A stretch of DNA of 64,000 bases from the NCBI RefSeq assembly GCF_013377785.1, contig NZ_JABXWT010000002.1, positions 269,515-333,514 on the forward strand, in the 5' to 3' direction. The stretch comes from Ruegeria haliotis. GTDB taxonomy: Bacteria; Pseudomonadota; Alphaproteobacteria; Rhodobacterales; Rhodobacteraceae. Position numbers and translations under genes: made by a program. This document shows, in pieces, positions 1-8,239 of the stretch (its first letter is position 1; every line of letters starts with the position of its first letter). The notes under the pieces were generated by a model, which was not told where the DNA came from, made no database searches, and saw only the letters and a program-made list of their open reading frames with translations.

Positions 1-2
1 GT

Positions 3-77
3 TCCGGCGTAGCTCAGCGGTAGAGCAGTTGACTGTTAATCAATTGGTCGTAGGTTCGATCCCTACCGCCGGAGCCA
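3..77 (+). tRNA. tRNA-Asn (anticodon GTT), first copy
   Basis: A complete cloverleaf can be drawn by eye. The acceptor stem TCCGGCG (3-9) pairs with CGCCGGA (67-73). The D arm is GCTC...GAGC. The anticodon stem GTTGA/TCAAT (28-32/40-44) holds the loop with anticodon GTT at 35-37. The T arm contains GGTTCGATCC. The discriminator is G and the CCA end is encoded. It decodes AAC and AAU. An identical copy lies 205 bases downstream. Confidence 0.96.
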
Positions 78-207
78 ATTTCCCCTTACATCCACTCTCG
101 TCTTCCGTGCATTTTCACAATGCTGGTTGCGATCAGAGTTTTAGTCAAAAAACTTCATCGCCCCCTCTGGACGCCGCGAAATCTGATTGCTATACGGCGC
201 GAACCGT

Positions 208-282
208 TCCGGCGTAGCTCAGCGGTAGAGCAGTTGACTGTTAATCAATTGGTCGTAGGTTCGATCCCTACCGCCGGAGCCA
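208..282 (+). tRNA. tRNA-Asn (anticodon GTT), second copy
   Basis: It is base-for-base identical to the copy at 3-77, including the encoded CCA and two bases before the acceptor stem. The repeat stops right after the CCA, so the 130-base spacer is not part of the repeat unit. This looks like a tandem tRNA duplication, probably transcribed together because no terminator is visible between the copies. Confidence 0.96.
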
Positions 283-302
283 TTTTCCAGCACTTTCAAG
301 GC

Positions 303-1922
303 TCAGCCTGCCAAGGCATTCTCGAAATCTGCGCGCAGATTGCGTTTTAGCACCTTGCCTGTCGCGTTCAGTGGCAACGCATCGACAAACACGACCTTGT
401 CCGGAACCTGCCATTTGGCAATCTTACCCTCAAAGAACGCCAACAATTCGTCCTCGCTCGGATTTTCACCTTCAGCCCTGACCGCGACCAGCAGAGGGCG
501 CTCGTCCCACTTCGGATGCGGCACACCGATAACGGCTGCGGTTGCCAGCTTTGGATGTGCGACGGCGATGTTTTCCAGCTCGACTGAACTGATCCACTCC
601 CCCCCCGATTTGATGATATCCTTGGATCGATCACGGATCGTCATGTAGCCATCAGGATCCAGCGTGGCGACATCACCCGTGGCGAACCATCCGTCCTGTA
701 GCAGGTCTTGATCCTGTAACTGAAAATAGCTGTCCAGCACCCAATGGCCGCGTACCATCAGATCACCCTGCGTTTCACCGTCCTGAGGCAGTTCGTTGCC
801 GTCATCATCGACGATTTTCAACTCGACCCCAAAGGGCGGGCGACCCTGATTTTCTCTTAACTTGCGCTGCGCCTCAATCGGCAAATCACGGTGCTTGGCC
901 ATCGGATTGTTGGTTGTGCCCAAGGGGCTCATTTCGCTCATGCCCCAGGCGTGGACGGTGTCGACACCATAACTCTCGCGGAAGGTTTCGATCATGGACG
1001 GCGGGCATGCGGCGCCGCCGATCACTGTACGCTCAAGGCTGGTCAGCTTGCTGCCGGATTGGGCTGCATGGGCCAGCAGGCCTTGCCAGATAGTCGGAAC
1101 GCCCATAGCCAGCGTCACACCGTAGGTATCGATCAGATTGACCAATGCCTCGCCATGCAGATCGGGACCCGGCAAAACCATCCGCGATCCCGACATCGCG
1201 CAGGCATAGGGTGAGCCCCAAGCGTTCACATGGAACATCGGCACAACCGGCATGACCACATCCATGGCAGAAAATCCGATGACGTCGCGGGTGTTCGATC
1301 CAAAGCTGTGCAGCACCGTCGAACGATGCGAATACAGAACGCCCTTTGGGTTGCCGGTCGTGCCCGACGTGTAGCACAGGCTGGACGCCGTGTTTTCGTC
1401 AAAGCTGGGCCACTCAAAATCAGCGTCGCCGGTTTTGATCAGCTCATCATAGAATTGCAGGCCGGGGATTTGCGACAACGCCTCTTCATCACGCGACCCC
1501 ATCAGTACGAAATGCCGGACTTCGCTCAGGGCGCCGTGCAGCGCAGCGACAAGCGGAATGAACGTGGCATCAAAAAACAGCACACGGTCTTGAGCGTGGT
1601 TGACGATGTAGGTCAGTTGCTCGGGGAACAGGCGTGGGTTGACCGTATGACAGACATAGCCCGCACCCGAAGTGGCATAATAGATTTCCAGATGACGCCG
1701 GGTATTCCACGCTAACGTCCCCATCCTGTCCTGAGGGTCCAGCCCCAGTTTGGTCAGGGCCGACGCAAGCCGCCGGGCGTTAGCGGCTATTTCCGACCAA
1801 TTGGTTTGCGTGACCGTCCCATTTGTTTCGACCGAGAAGATCTCGGTCTGGCCATGATAGCGTTCGGCGTGATCAATCAGTGACGAGATCAGCAAGGGCT
1901 GCGTCATCATCTGTCCCAGCAT
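303..1922 (-). CDS. Acyl-CoA ligase, DmdB-like (3-methylmercaptopropionyl-CoA ligase family)
   Basis: This is a 539-residue class I adenylate-forming enzyme. It would activate a carboxylic acid as acyl-AMP and transfer it to CoA. The P-loop YTSGTTGNPKG sits near residue 185, the AMP motif GWFATGDVA near 405, and the catalytic lysine near the end in NATGKVLKR. The N-terminus, beginning MLGQMMTQPLLISSLIDHA, resembles what I recall of DmdB, the DMSP-demethylation ligase of marine roseobacters; other medium-chain ligases share this family. I chose the ATG at 1922 because GGGAGG lies six bases upstream; a TTG-like extension of 17 codons has no such site. It stands alone, downstream of no obvious partner. 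The ligase call is sure; the DMSP substrate is inferred. Confidence 0.85.
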   Translation of the reverse strand: MLGQMMTQPLLISSLIDHAERYHGQTEIFSVETNGTVTQTNWSEIAANARRLASALTKLGLDPQDRMGTLAWNTRRHLEIYYATSGAGYVCHTVNPRLFPEQLTYIVNHAQDRVLFFDATFIPLVAALHGALSEVRHFVLMGSRDEEALSQIPGLQFYDELIKTGDADFEWPSFDENTASSLCYTSGTTGNPKGVLYSHRSTVLHSFGSNTRDVIGFSAMDVVMPVVPMFHVNAWGSPYACAMSGSRMVLPGPDLHGEALVNLIDTYGVTLAMGVPTIWQGLLAHAAQSGSKLTSLERTVIGGAACPPSMIETFRESYGVDTVHAWGMSEMSPLGTTNNPMAKHRDLPIEAQRKLRENQGRPPFGVELKIVDDDGNELPQDGETQGDLMVRGHWVLDSYFQLQDQDLLQDGWFATGDVATLDPDGYMTIRDRSKDIIKSGGEWISSVELENIAVAHPKLATAAVIGVPHPKWDERPLLVAVRAEGENPSEDELLAFFEGKIAKWQVPDKVVFVDALPLNATGKVLKRNLRADFENALAG

Positions 1923-2106
1923 GGACATCCTCCCATTATCGGCGCGGTCTTCCATGGCCGCAACCTTTTGCATCTGTCATCGACCCGTTGAGCTCGGCCC
2001 AACGGGTCAATCAAGACGTTTCCTCAGAAGGAACCCTGCCAATCATTTAATTGTCTGACAATAAAAGAATGCAGCCCGCCACTATGACAGACTATGGTTT
2101 CCGGCC

Positions 2107-3717
2107 TCAATCCCGATGCGTCAGCACATAAGCCACCAAAGCTGCAGTCGATCCATCTTTGCCGTTTGGACTTTCGTCACCGTCGACAATTGGCCCCAAA
2201 GATGTCGCCAATTCCTTACCCAGCTCGACGCCCCATTGGTCAAACGAGTTAATGCCCAGCAGAACGCCTTCGACAAACACGCGGTGCTCGTAGAGGGCTA
2301 TGATCTGTCCTAGAACGAATGGCGTGAGTTTTGGGTAGATCAACGTGGTCGAGGGGCGATTGCCTGCAAACACACGATGACGTGCCTGCCGGTCCAACTC
2401 GGCACCCTGCAGTCCGGTTGCGGCCATCCGCGCACGGGCTTCGTCCAGTGACCGACCATGCATCAGGGCTTCGGATTGGGCCAAACAATTGGCTAACAAC
2501 AGGCGGTGGTGATGTGCCAGTTCCGGCTCGTGCCCTTCGGCGGCAACCATGAATTCGCAGGAAACAACATCCGTGCCCTGATGAATAAGTTGATAAAACG
2601 CATGCTGGCCGTTGGTGCCCGGCTCCCCCCAAACCACAGGCCCTGACGGCACGGTCAGAGAGCTGCCATCCATCGCCACCGATTTGCCATTCGATTCCAT
2701 TTCCAGCTGCTGAAAATAGGCAGGCAGGCGCAACAAGCGCTGATCGTATGGCAGAACCGCCCGGCTGGCATAGCCCAACACCTGACGATGCCAGACGCCC
2801 GTCAAAGCAAGCATGACCGGTACGTTTTCGACCCACTCAGCAGATCGGAAATGCAAATCCATCGCCTGTCCACCACGCAGAAATGCGTCGAAGGCATTGG
2901 ATCCGACGGCAATCATCACCGGCAAGCCTACAGGTCCCCAGACCGAATACCGCCCGCCGACCCAGTCGGCAAAACCGAATACGCGTTCCTCTGGAATGCC
3001 GAAAACCTGCGTCTTGTCCAGCGCGCTGGAAACGGCCGCGAACTGCCTTGCCGGATCACCGCCACCGTCGGTCATCCATGCCCGTGCCGTGCGGGCGTTG
3101 GTCATGGTCTCGATTGTCGTGAAGGTCTTGGACGCCACGATCACCAACGTCCGGCTCGGGTCCAGTTGCCGCAGAGTATCTGCAATATGCGCGCCATCGA
3201 CATTCGACACGTAGTGCAGGCGTGGCCCATCATGGTAGGGCGCCAGGGCATGCGTGGCCATGACTGGCCCCAGATCGGACCCGCCAATGCCAATATTCAC
3301 CACATCGGTAAAGCTGCCCCCTGCCCCGGCAATTGTTCCGCCCCGAACCTCTTCGGCGAAGACGCGCATGCGTTGCAACGTCTTCAACACGTCCGGCATG
3401 ACATCTTGGCCATCGACATCCACCGGGCCGCCATCCAGATTGCGCAGCGCCGTGTGCAACACCGCGCGCCCTTCGGTTTCGTTTATCTTCTGGCCTGTGA
3501 ACATTGCCTCGCGGCGACCCGCCAAATCAGCCTCGTTACACAACTGGATCAAGGCTGCCCGAACATCCTGATCGATCTGTGTCTTTGAATAATCAAACAA
3601 CAGATCGCCGGTCGAAGCCGAAAACCCTTGCGCCCGGTTTGGATCGGCATCGAACAGGTCCAAAATTCGACGATCTGACTGCGATACGGCCAGAGACTTC
3701 AGTGTTTCCAGGAGCAT
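2107..3717 (-). CDS. pgi: Glucose-6-phosphate isomerase
   Basis: The 536-residue product interconverts glucose-6-phosphate and fructose-6-phosphate in the cytoplasm. Family signatures are visible: the phosphosugar-binding stretch [42 protein letters not shown], the PGI signature [13 protein letters not shown], and EMESNGKSV. The length matches the bacterial family. The ATG follows GGAG by seven bases and comes five bases after the pgl stop, so it is the last gene of a zwf-pgl-pgi operon. In bacteria that use the Entner-Doudoroff route, this enzyme lets fructose-phosphate and gluconeogenic carbon re-enter through G6P. Confidence 0.97.
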   Translation of the reverse strand: MLLETLKSLAVSQSDRRILDLFDADPNRAQGFSASTGDLLFDYSKTQIDQDVRAALIQLCNEADLAGRREAMFTGQKINETEGRAVLHTALRNLDGGPVDVDGQDVMPDVLKTLQRMRVFAEEVRGGTIAGAGGSFTDVVNIGIGGSDLGPVMATHALAPYHDGPRLHYVSNVDGAHIADTLRQLDPSRTLVIVASKTFTTIETMTNARTARAWMTDGGGDPARQFAAVSSALDKTQVFGIPEERVFGFADWVGGRYSVWGPVGLPVMIAVGSNAFDAFLRGGQAMDLHFRSAEWVENVPVMLALTGVWHRQVLGYASRAVLPYDQRLLRLPAYFQQLEMESNGKSVAMDGSSLTVPSGPVVWGEPGTNGQHAFYQLIHQGTDVVSCEFMVAAEGHEPELAHHHRLLLANCLAQSEALMHGRSLDEARARMAATGLQGAELDRQARHRVFAGNRPSTTLIYPKLTPFVLGQIIALYEHRVFVEGVLLGINSFDQWGVELGKELATSLGPIVDGDESPNGKDGSTAALVAYVLTHRD

Positions 3718-3721
3718 TAAC

Positions 3722-4393
3722 TTACTCCGCCCAATGAACGGTTATGCCGCTCAGCACGGCTGCTATTGGTGCTTCTTCCGGCGGCAGGGACAAGGAATGC
3801 TCCAAAGCCTCCCTTTTGCCAGTTCCATAGATGATCAGGTGTTTGGACAAAGCCCCATCCAGCACGGGTGCTGTCAGCGTAATGCGCGGTTCAGGCTGCG
3901 TCTCTGTGCGAGCTACTGCCAAAGTTGGGGCGTGACCGCCTAACGCCGCTGCCAAACCTTCCATTCCAGGGAACAGAGACGCGGTATGCATGTCCTCTCC
4001 CATCCCGAGGACCAGAACCGCCAGCGGGAGAACCGGCGCGATCAGCGACTCGATCTCGGGCAAGGCGGCTTCAGGGTCTGCGCCGGGCACGTAAAGCGGC
4101 ACATATTCCGCGATTGAGGCCCGGCTGGTCAGCAATCGTTCCCGGATCAAGCGTTCGTTCGAGCGTTCGTGGTCGGCGGGAACGCAGCGCTCATCCGTAG
4201 GCAGAACGCGCACACGATCCCACGCGAGGTCCGCGGCACAAAGACTGTCAAAAATCGACCCCGGCGTGGTTCCACCCGGGACGGCAAACGCGACCGTGTC
4301 GTGATGTAGCAATGCGGCCTCAAGGTCTCCAGCCAATTCGTTAGCCACATCGATGGCCAGCATGTCTCGGTCGGCATATTCCTGAATTTTCAT
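3722..4393 (-). CDS. pgl: 6-phosphogluconolactonase (DevB type)
   Basis: The 223-residue protein hydrolyses 6-phosphogluconolactone, the product of the neighbouring dehydrogenase. It shows the NagB/DevB fold signatures AVPGGTTPG near residue 38, [20 protein letters not shown] near 65 and [17 protein letters not shown] near 128; the DGHTASLFP of most members is [10 protein letters not shown] here. Its ATG overlaps the zwf stop by four bases (ATGA), which suggests coupled translation of the two successive steps. Confidence 0.95.
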   Translation of the reverse strand: MKIQEYADRDMLAIDVANELAGDLEAALLHHDTVAFAVPGGTTPGSIFDSLCAADLAWDRVRVLPTDERCVPADHERSNERLIRERLLTSRASIAEYVPLYVPGADPEAALPEIESLIAPVLPLAVLVLGMGEDMHTASLFPGMEGLAAALGGHAPTLAVARTETQPEPRITLTAPVLDGALSKHLIIYGTGKREALEHSLSLPPEEAPIAAVLSGITVHWAE

Positions 4394-5844
4394 GGCTTGA
4401 TTCCTTGCCAGCGGCGACCGTCACGTTTCATCAGCAGTTCGGCGTCGCCGGGGCCTGTACTGCCGCTGTCATAAGGTTTGGGGACATCGCCGCGCGCCTG
4501 CCAGCCGGCAATGACCGGATCAGTCCAAGCCCACGCGGCCTCGACCTCATCGCCGCGCATGAACAAGGTTTGGTTGCCTCGGATCACGTCCATCACCAGT
4601 CTCTCGTAGGCATCGGGCGGGTCCTGGTTCTCCGGACCCAAAGCCTCGGCAAAACTCATGTCGAGGGGGACATCGATCAGGCGCATACCGCCCGGCCCCG
4701 GCTCTTTGATTGTCACCTTGAGGGTGATCCCCTCGTTAGGCTGTAACCGGATCGACAACGCATTGGCATGCCGCCCGGCCTCTTCACCAAAGATCGAATG
4801 CGGTGCGTCCTTGAACATGACATTGATGACCGAGGATCGCGCCACCAACCGCTTACCCGTGCGTAGATAGAACGGCGTTCCGGCCCACCGCCAGTTGCTG
4901 ACATGCGCCCGCAAAGCGACATAGCTTTCGGTAGTTGAACGCGGATTGCTGACCACGTCCCGGTAACCAGGACCTTCTGGCCCGGCGGCGAATTGCCCGC
5001 GGACGATGTGATGGGGCTCCACCGGGTCGAGCGCGCGGATCACTTTCAGCTTTTCGTCGCGCACCGCATCGGGATCAAATTTCGCGGGCGGCTCCATCGC
5101 GATCAGGCACAGCAACTGCATGAGGTGGTTCTGCACCATGTCCCGCATCGCCCCGGCCCGCTCGTAATAGTCTTCGCGCCCATCAATGCCGACGGTCTCG
5201 GCCACGGTGATCTGGATGTGGTCCACGTATTGGCTGTTCCACAATGGCTCGAACAACATATTGCCGAACCGAACGGCCATCAGGTTCTGAACCGTTTCCT
5301 TACCTAAATAGTGGTCGATACGATAAATCTGACCTTCATCGAAATGCGCCGCCAGAGTGGCGTTGAGCGCACGCGCGCTGCCCAGATCATGACCAAACGG
5401 TTTTTCGACCACTATTCGTGTGTGCTCGGACGCCATATCGTGCAGCCTGATGCGCTCTGCCAACGGGCCGAATAGGCTTGGACCGACGGAGAAATAGAAG
5501 GCGCGAACGCGGTTTTCTTTCAGCTTTTTGGCAAGGGATTGCCACCCCTCTGCAGACAGCGCATCCAGCGATACGTAATCCACGCGCTGCAGAAACCCGT
5601 TCAATGCGTCGACATCCTGCGCACGCATTGGCGCGTTTTGGCGCAACGATTCGGCAGTCATCTTTCGGAATTCATCAGGGGTATGATCCCCCCGCGCGGC
5701 GCCGATGATTTGCGCGTCCTCAGGCCACTGGCCCGCACAATAGCGGCGAAACAAGGCAGGCAGGATCTTGCGCTGCGCCAGATCGCCGGTGCCGCCGAAA
5801 ATGACCAGATCAAATGGGTCAACAGGTATGACGCGAGAAACCAT
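4390..5844 (-). CDS. zwf: Glucose-6-phosphate 1-dehydrogenase
   Basis: The 484-residue enzyme oxidises glucose-6-phosphate to the lactone with NAD(P). It carries the Rossmann motif IFGGTGDLAQRK at residues 14-25, EKPFGHD, and the active-site motif RIDHYLGKE. The start ATG is preceded by AAGGACAACTT. It is the first gene of zwf-pgl-pgi and feeds the Entner-Doudoroff and pentose-phosphate routes; edd and eda are not in this window. The 174-base gap to the divergent radical SAM gene should contain the promoters of both. Confidence 0.97.
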   Translation of the reverse strand: MVSRVIPVDPFDLVIFGGTGDLAQRKILPALFRRYCAGQWPEDAQIIGAARGDHTPDEFRKMTAESLRQNAPMRAQDVDALNGFLQRVDYVSLDALSAEGWQSLAKKLKENRVRAFYFSVGPSLFGPLAERIRLHDMASEHTRIVVEKPFGHDLGSARALNATLAAHFDEGQIYRIDHYLGKETVQNLMAVRFGNMLFEPLWNSQYVDHIQITVAETVGIDGREDYYERAGAMRDMVQNHLMQLLCLIAMEPPAKFDPDAVRDEKLKVIRALDPVEPHHIVRGQFAAGPEGPGYRDVVSNPRSTTESYVALRAHVSNWRWAGTPFYLRTGKRLVARSSVINVMFKDAPHSIFGEEAGRHANALSIRLQPNEGITLKVTIKEPGPGGMRLIDVPLDMSFAEALGPENQDPPDAYERLVMDVIRGNQTLFMRGDEVEAAWAWTDPVIAGWQARGDVPKPYDSGSTGPGDAELLMKRDGRRWQGIKP

Positions 5845-6018
5845 AAGTTGTCCTTACCTTGCAACCTTGGGTATGTCCAATGTTAGCGCAACCATAAAAT
5901 CGACCTTTGCAGCAAAACCTCTGTGATCAAAACTCTGTCAACGCCGTCGCATCGCACTTAACGAACGCGGGGCAAAGGGTTAAGTCAGTCTGACAGTTTC
6001 AAAGAACCGGATCCGGGA

Positions 6019-6972
6019 ATGAAAGACAACGCCCTACAGCTTGCCAATATCGGGAAGTTTCAGAACAAATTCGTGACAGCAGACGGGCAAACTCGGGCTT
6101 CGGTTGCATTAACCAACCCCGAAACACTCTGGTTTAACACTGGCACCCTGTGCAACATCGAATGCGTGAACTGCTATATCGCCAGCAGTCCGACCAATGA
6201 CGCGCTGGTCTATATCACCGCGGCCGAAGTCACCGATTACCTGAACCAGATCGAAGAGCGTAACTGGCCCATCCGCGAGATCGGATTTACCGGTGGTGAA
6301 CCCTTCATGAACCCTGAGATGATCGAGATCACCCGCGCCGCATTAGAGCGTGGCTTTGAGGTGCTGATCCTGACCAACGCCATGCAACCTATGATGCGTC
6401 GCAAAATGCGCGAGGGCTTGCTGGAATTGCAGCGCGACTACAAAGACAAGCTGACCCTGCGCATTTCGGTCGATCATTACCGACCCGAATTACATGACGA
6501 AGAACGCGGTGTCGGCAGTTTTGCCAAAACCGTGACCGGCATGGAGTGGCTGCGTGACAATAACTTCACAATGGCGGTCGCCGGGCGCTCTGTCTGGGGC
6601 GACACCGACGGCGACAGCCGGGCGGGGTACGCCGCGTTTTTCAAGGCACATGACTTTGACATTGACGCGCAGAATCCGGGCGAGACGGTCCTATTTCCCG
6701 AAATGGACGAAACCATCGAAGTGCCCGAGATCACCACGGCCTGCTGGGACATCCTGAACAAATCCCCCGATGCCGTGATGTGCGCCAGCGCGCGCATGGT
6801 GGTCAAACGCAAGGGCGCTGATCGCCCGGCAGTTCTGGCATGCACGCTGCTATCCTACTCACCTGAATTCGAGATGGGCACGACCCTGGCCGAAGCCGAG
6901 GCTGACGTGCACCTGAATCACCCCCATTGCGCCAAATTCTGCGTTTTAGGAGGCGCGAGCTGTTCCGGATGA
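6019..6972 (+). CDS. Radical SAM protein with C-terminal cysteine cluster
   Basis: The 317-residue protein has the radical SAM CxxxCxxC motif as C45, C49 and C52 (GTLCNIECVNC), followed by the SAM-binding GFTGGEPFMNPE near residue 95. It should use a 4Fe-4S cluster to cleave S-adenosylmethionine. The last 15 residues contain HCAKFCVLGGASC, and more cysteines lie near 240-285, as in SPASM or twitch domains that bind extra clusters. The reaction is not known. No precursor peptide or partner enzyme is adjacent; it faces zwf across a shared promoter region and ends two bases before the convergent SYLF gene. The weak site CCGGGA precedes the ATG. Confidence 0.85.
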   Translation: MKDNALQLANIGKFQNKFVTADGQTRASVALTNPETLWFNTGTLCNIECVNCYIASSPTNDALVYITAAEVTDYLNQIEERNWPIREIGFTGGEPFMNPEMIEITRAALERGFEVLILTNAMQPMMRRKMREGLLELQRDYKDKLTLRISVDHYRPELHDEERGVGSFAKTVTGMEWLRDNNFTMAVAGRSVWGDTDGDSRAGYAAFFKAHDFDIDAQNPGETVLFPEMDETIEVPEITTACWDILNKSPDAVMCASARMVVKRKGADRPAVLACTLLSYSPEFEMGTTLAEAEADVHLNHPHCAKFCVLGGASCSG

Positions 6973-6974
6973 CC

Positions 6975-7673
6975 TCAGTTCAATTTGGGTGATTTCCAGT
7001 ATTTCGTTCCCGACGCCGTGGCCGCAACGCGCCAGCCTTTCTTGCCGAGCACAAAGATGGACCGACCATCCACAAACTGTATGGTCTCCTCCGTTCTTTC
7101 ATCTCCGTACATCGCGCCGGTTTCAGCGGTGGCGTCATATCCGTCGGTCACGAATTTCAGGAAATCGCCTTCGGTCTGGAACAGAATGACAAACTGAGTT
7201 GCGAACCCGCCTATCCCGACCGCGGCGCCAACGCCGCCTGTGCCCATATTCATGTAGGTGTGGGTGCCATCCACTTTGTCCACCGCAACACCCCGGCCAT
7301 ATCCGGCGGCGACAGGAAAAACACTGATTTTACGCGTATCGAATGCGGCATAGCCTGCGCTGATATCGTACATCGTGGCGGCGTCAGCGTTTTCCGCCAG
7401 CAATCGGTTCAGCACCTCATCGGCCATGATATCCAATTCGGCGCGCGTTTCCTCGGGCGTTGCCTCATTGGTTACAAGATCAGCAGTGGAATCGACGGTG
7501 TCCCCGACAATGTCCGCGCCCTTTTCGATACCTTGCCCAACCTTCTGGGCGCCCTGACCGACCGCGTCGAGCGTGTTGTCAGCGCCCTTTTTGATCTTGT
7601 CCAGAACACCCTCTGCCATAGTTGGACCGGAAAGTGCCAGGCAAGCGAAACCGACAAAGAAATATCTGAACAT
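6975..7673 (-). CDS. SYLF (YSC84-like) domain protein, exported
   Basis: The 232-residue protein starts with a signal peptide (MFRYFFVGFACLALSGPTMA). A short helical segment with DKIKKGADNTLDAVGQ-type heptads follows, and then a SYLF domain with GYAAFDTRKISVFPVAAGYGRGV and GTGGVGAAVGIGG. SYLF domains bind lipids in eukaryotes; the bacterial role is unclear. I chose the ATG at 7673 because AGGGA lies five bases upstream and the signal peptide begins there; the longer frame adds 26 residues with no site. A second SYLF protein lies at 37042. Confidence 0.82.
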   Translation of the reverse strand: MFRYFFVGFACLALSGPTMAEGVLDKIKKGADNTLDAVGQGAQKVGQGIEKGADIVGDTVDSTADLVTNEATPEETRAELDIMADEVLNRLLAENADAATMYDISAGYAAFDTRKISVFPVAAGYGRGVAVDKVDGTHTYMNMGTGGVGAAVGIGGFATQFVILFQTEGDFLKFVTDGYDATAETGAMYGDERTEETIQFVDGRSIFVLGKKGWRVAATASGTKYWKSPKLN

Positions 7674-7776
7674 GCTTTTCCCTACAATTCGAACGCGTTG
7701 TGCATTCGAAGCATAGCCATAGCTGTCAAAAACGCCATGCCACAACAGCATGACACTCCCACTCTTAACAGGCAGG

Positions 7777-8046
7777 TCAGTTTACCCGGAATTCGCCCAC
7801 CACATTACGCCATTCACCCGGAGCGATCATTTTCCGGTGCGTGAAACGCACTGAATGCAGCGGCCCATCGATCTCTCTTTGCCAGAAATCAATGAAATCA
7901 AACAGTTTCGGATGATCCGGCGCCAGATCGTATTCCTGCCAGATGAACGTGTTCAGAACGTGAATATAGTCGGGCATGCGGTAATAAAATTCCGCCGTCG
8001 TCAGCCCGTACCCCTTGAGCATCAGTTCAGTTTCGCTTTGCTCCAT
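7777..8046 (-). CDS. Usg-like family protein
   Basis: This 89-residue protein matches the small Usg family of alphaproteobacteria, with KGYGLTTAEFYYRMPDYI, then FIWQEYDLAPDHP and FWQREIDGPLHSVRFTHR. Family members were once linked to tryptophan synthesis only because of gene position, and no reaction is established. The ATG at 8046 is preceded by GGAGG at a five-base spacing; the longer frame adds 23 residues without a ribosome site. It is divergent from gyrA across 193 bases. Confidence 0.8.
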   Translation of the reverse strand: MEQSETELMLKGYGLTTAEFYYRMPDYIHVLNTFIWQEYDLAPDHPKLFDFIDFWQREIDGPLHSVRFTHRKMIAPGEWRNVVGEFRVN

Positions 8047-8239
8047 GCAGACCTCCAATTTCTTGCAAGGTCTCTTTAGGGTAACACGGAATCCTTCCAA
8101 CTCGTATAAAAACAATATGTTACCTGAGTGTGAGTAGGGTTTTTTGCTTCAAACAGGTTGCTTGCTTGCACCTTATGTGCCGGGTCTGATAAGGTGTATC
8201 CACAAGATATAGACCCTGTACAAAGAACGGGCAGTTTAC

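Noticed and set aside
2788..3588. 266-residue plus-strand frame opposite pgi
   Set aside because: Antisense to a complete isomerase; no start signal or domain.
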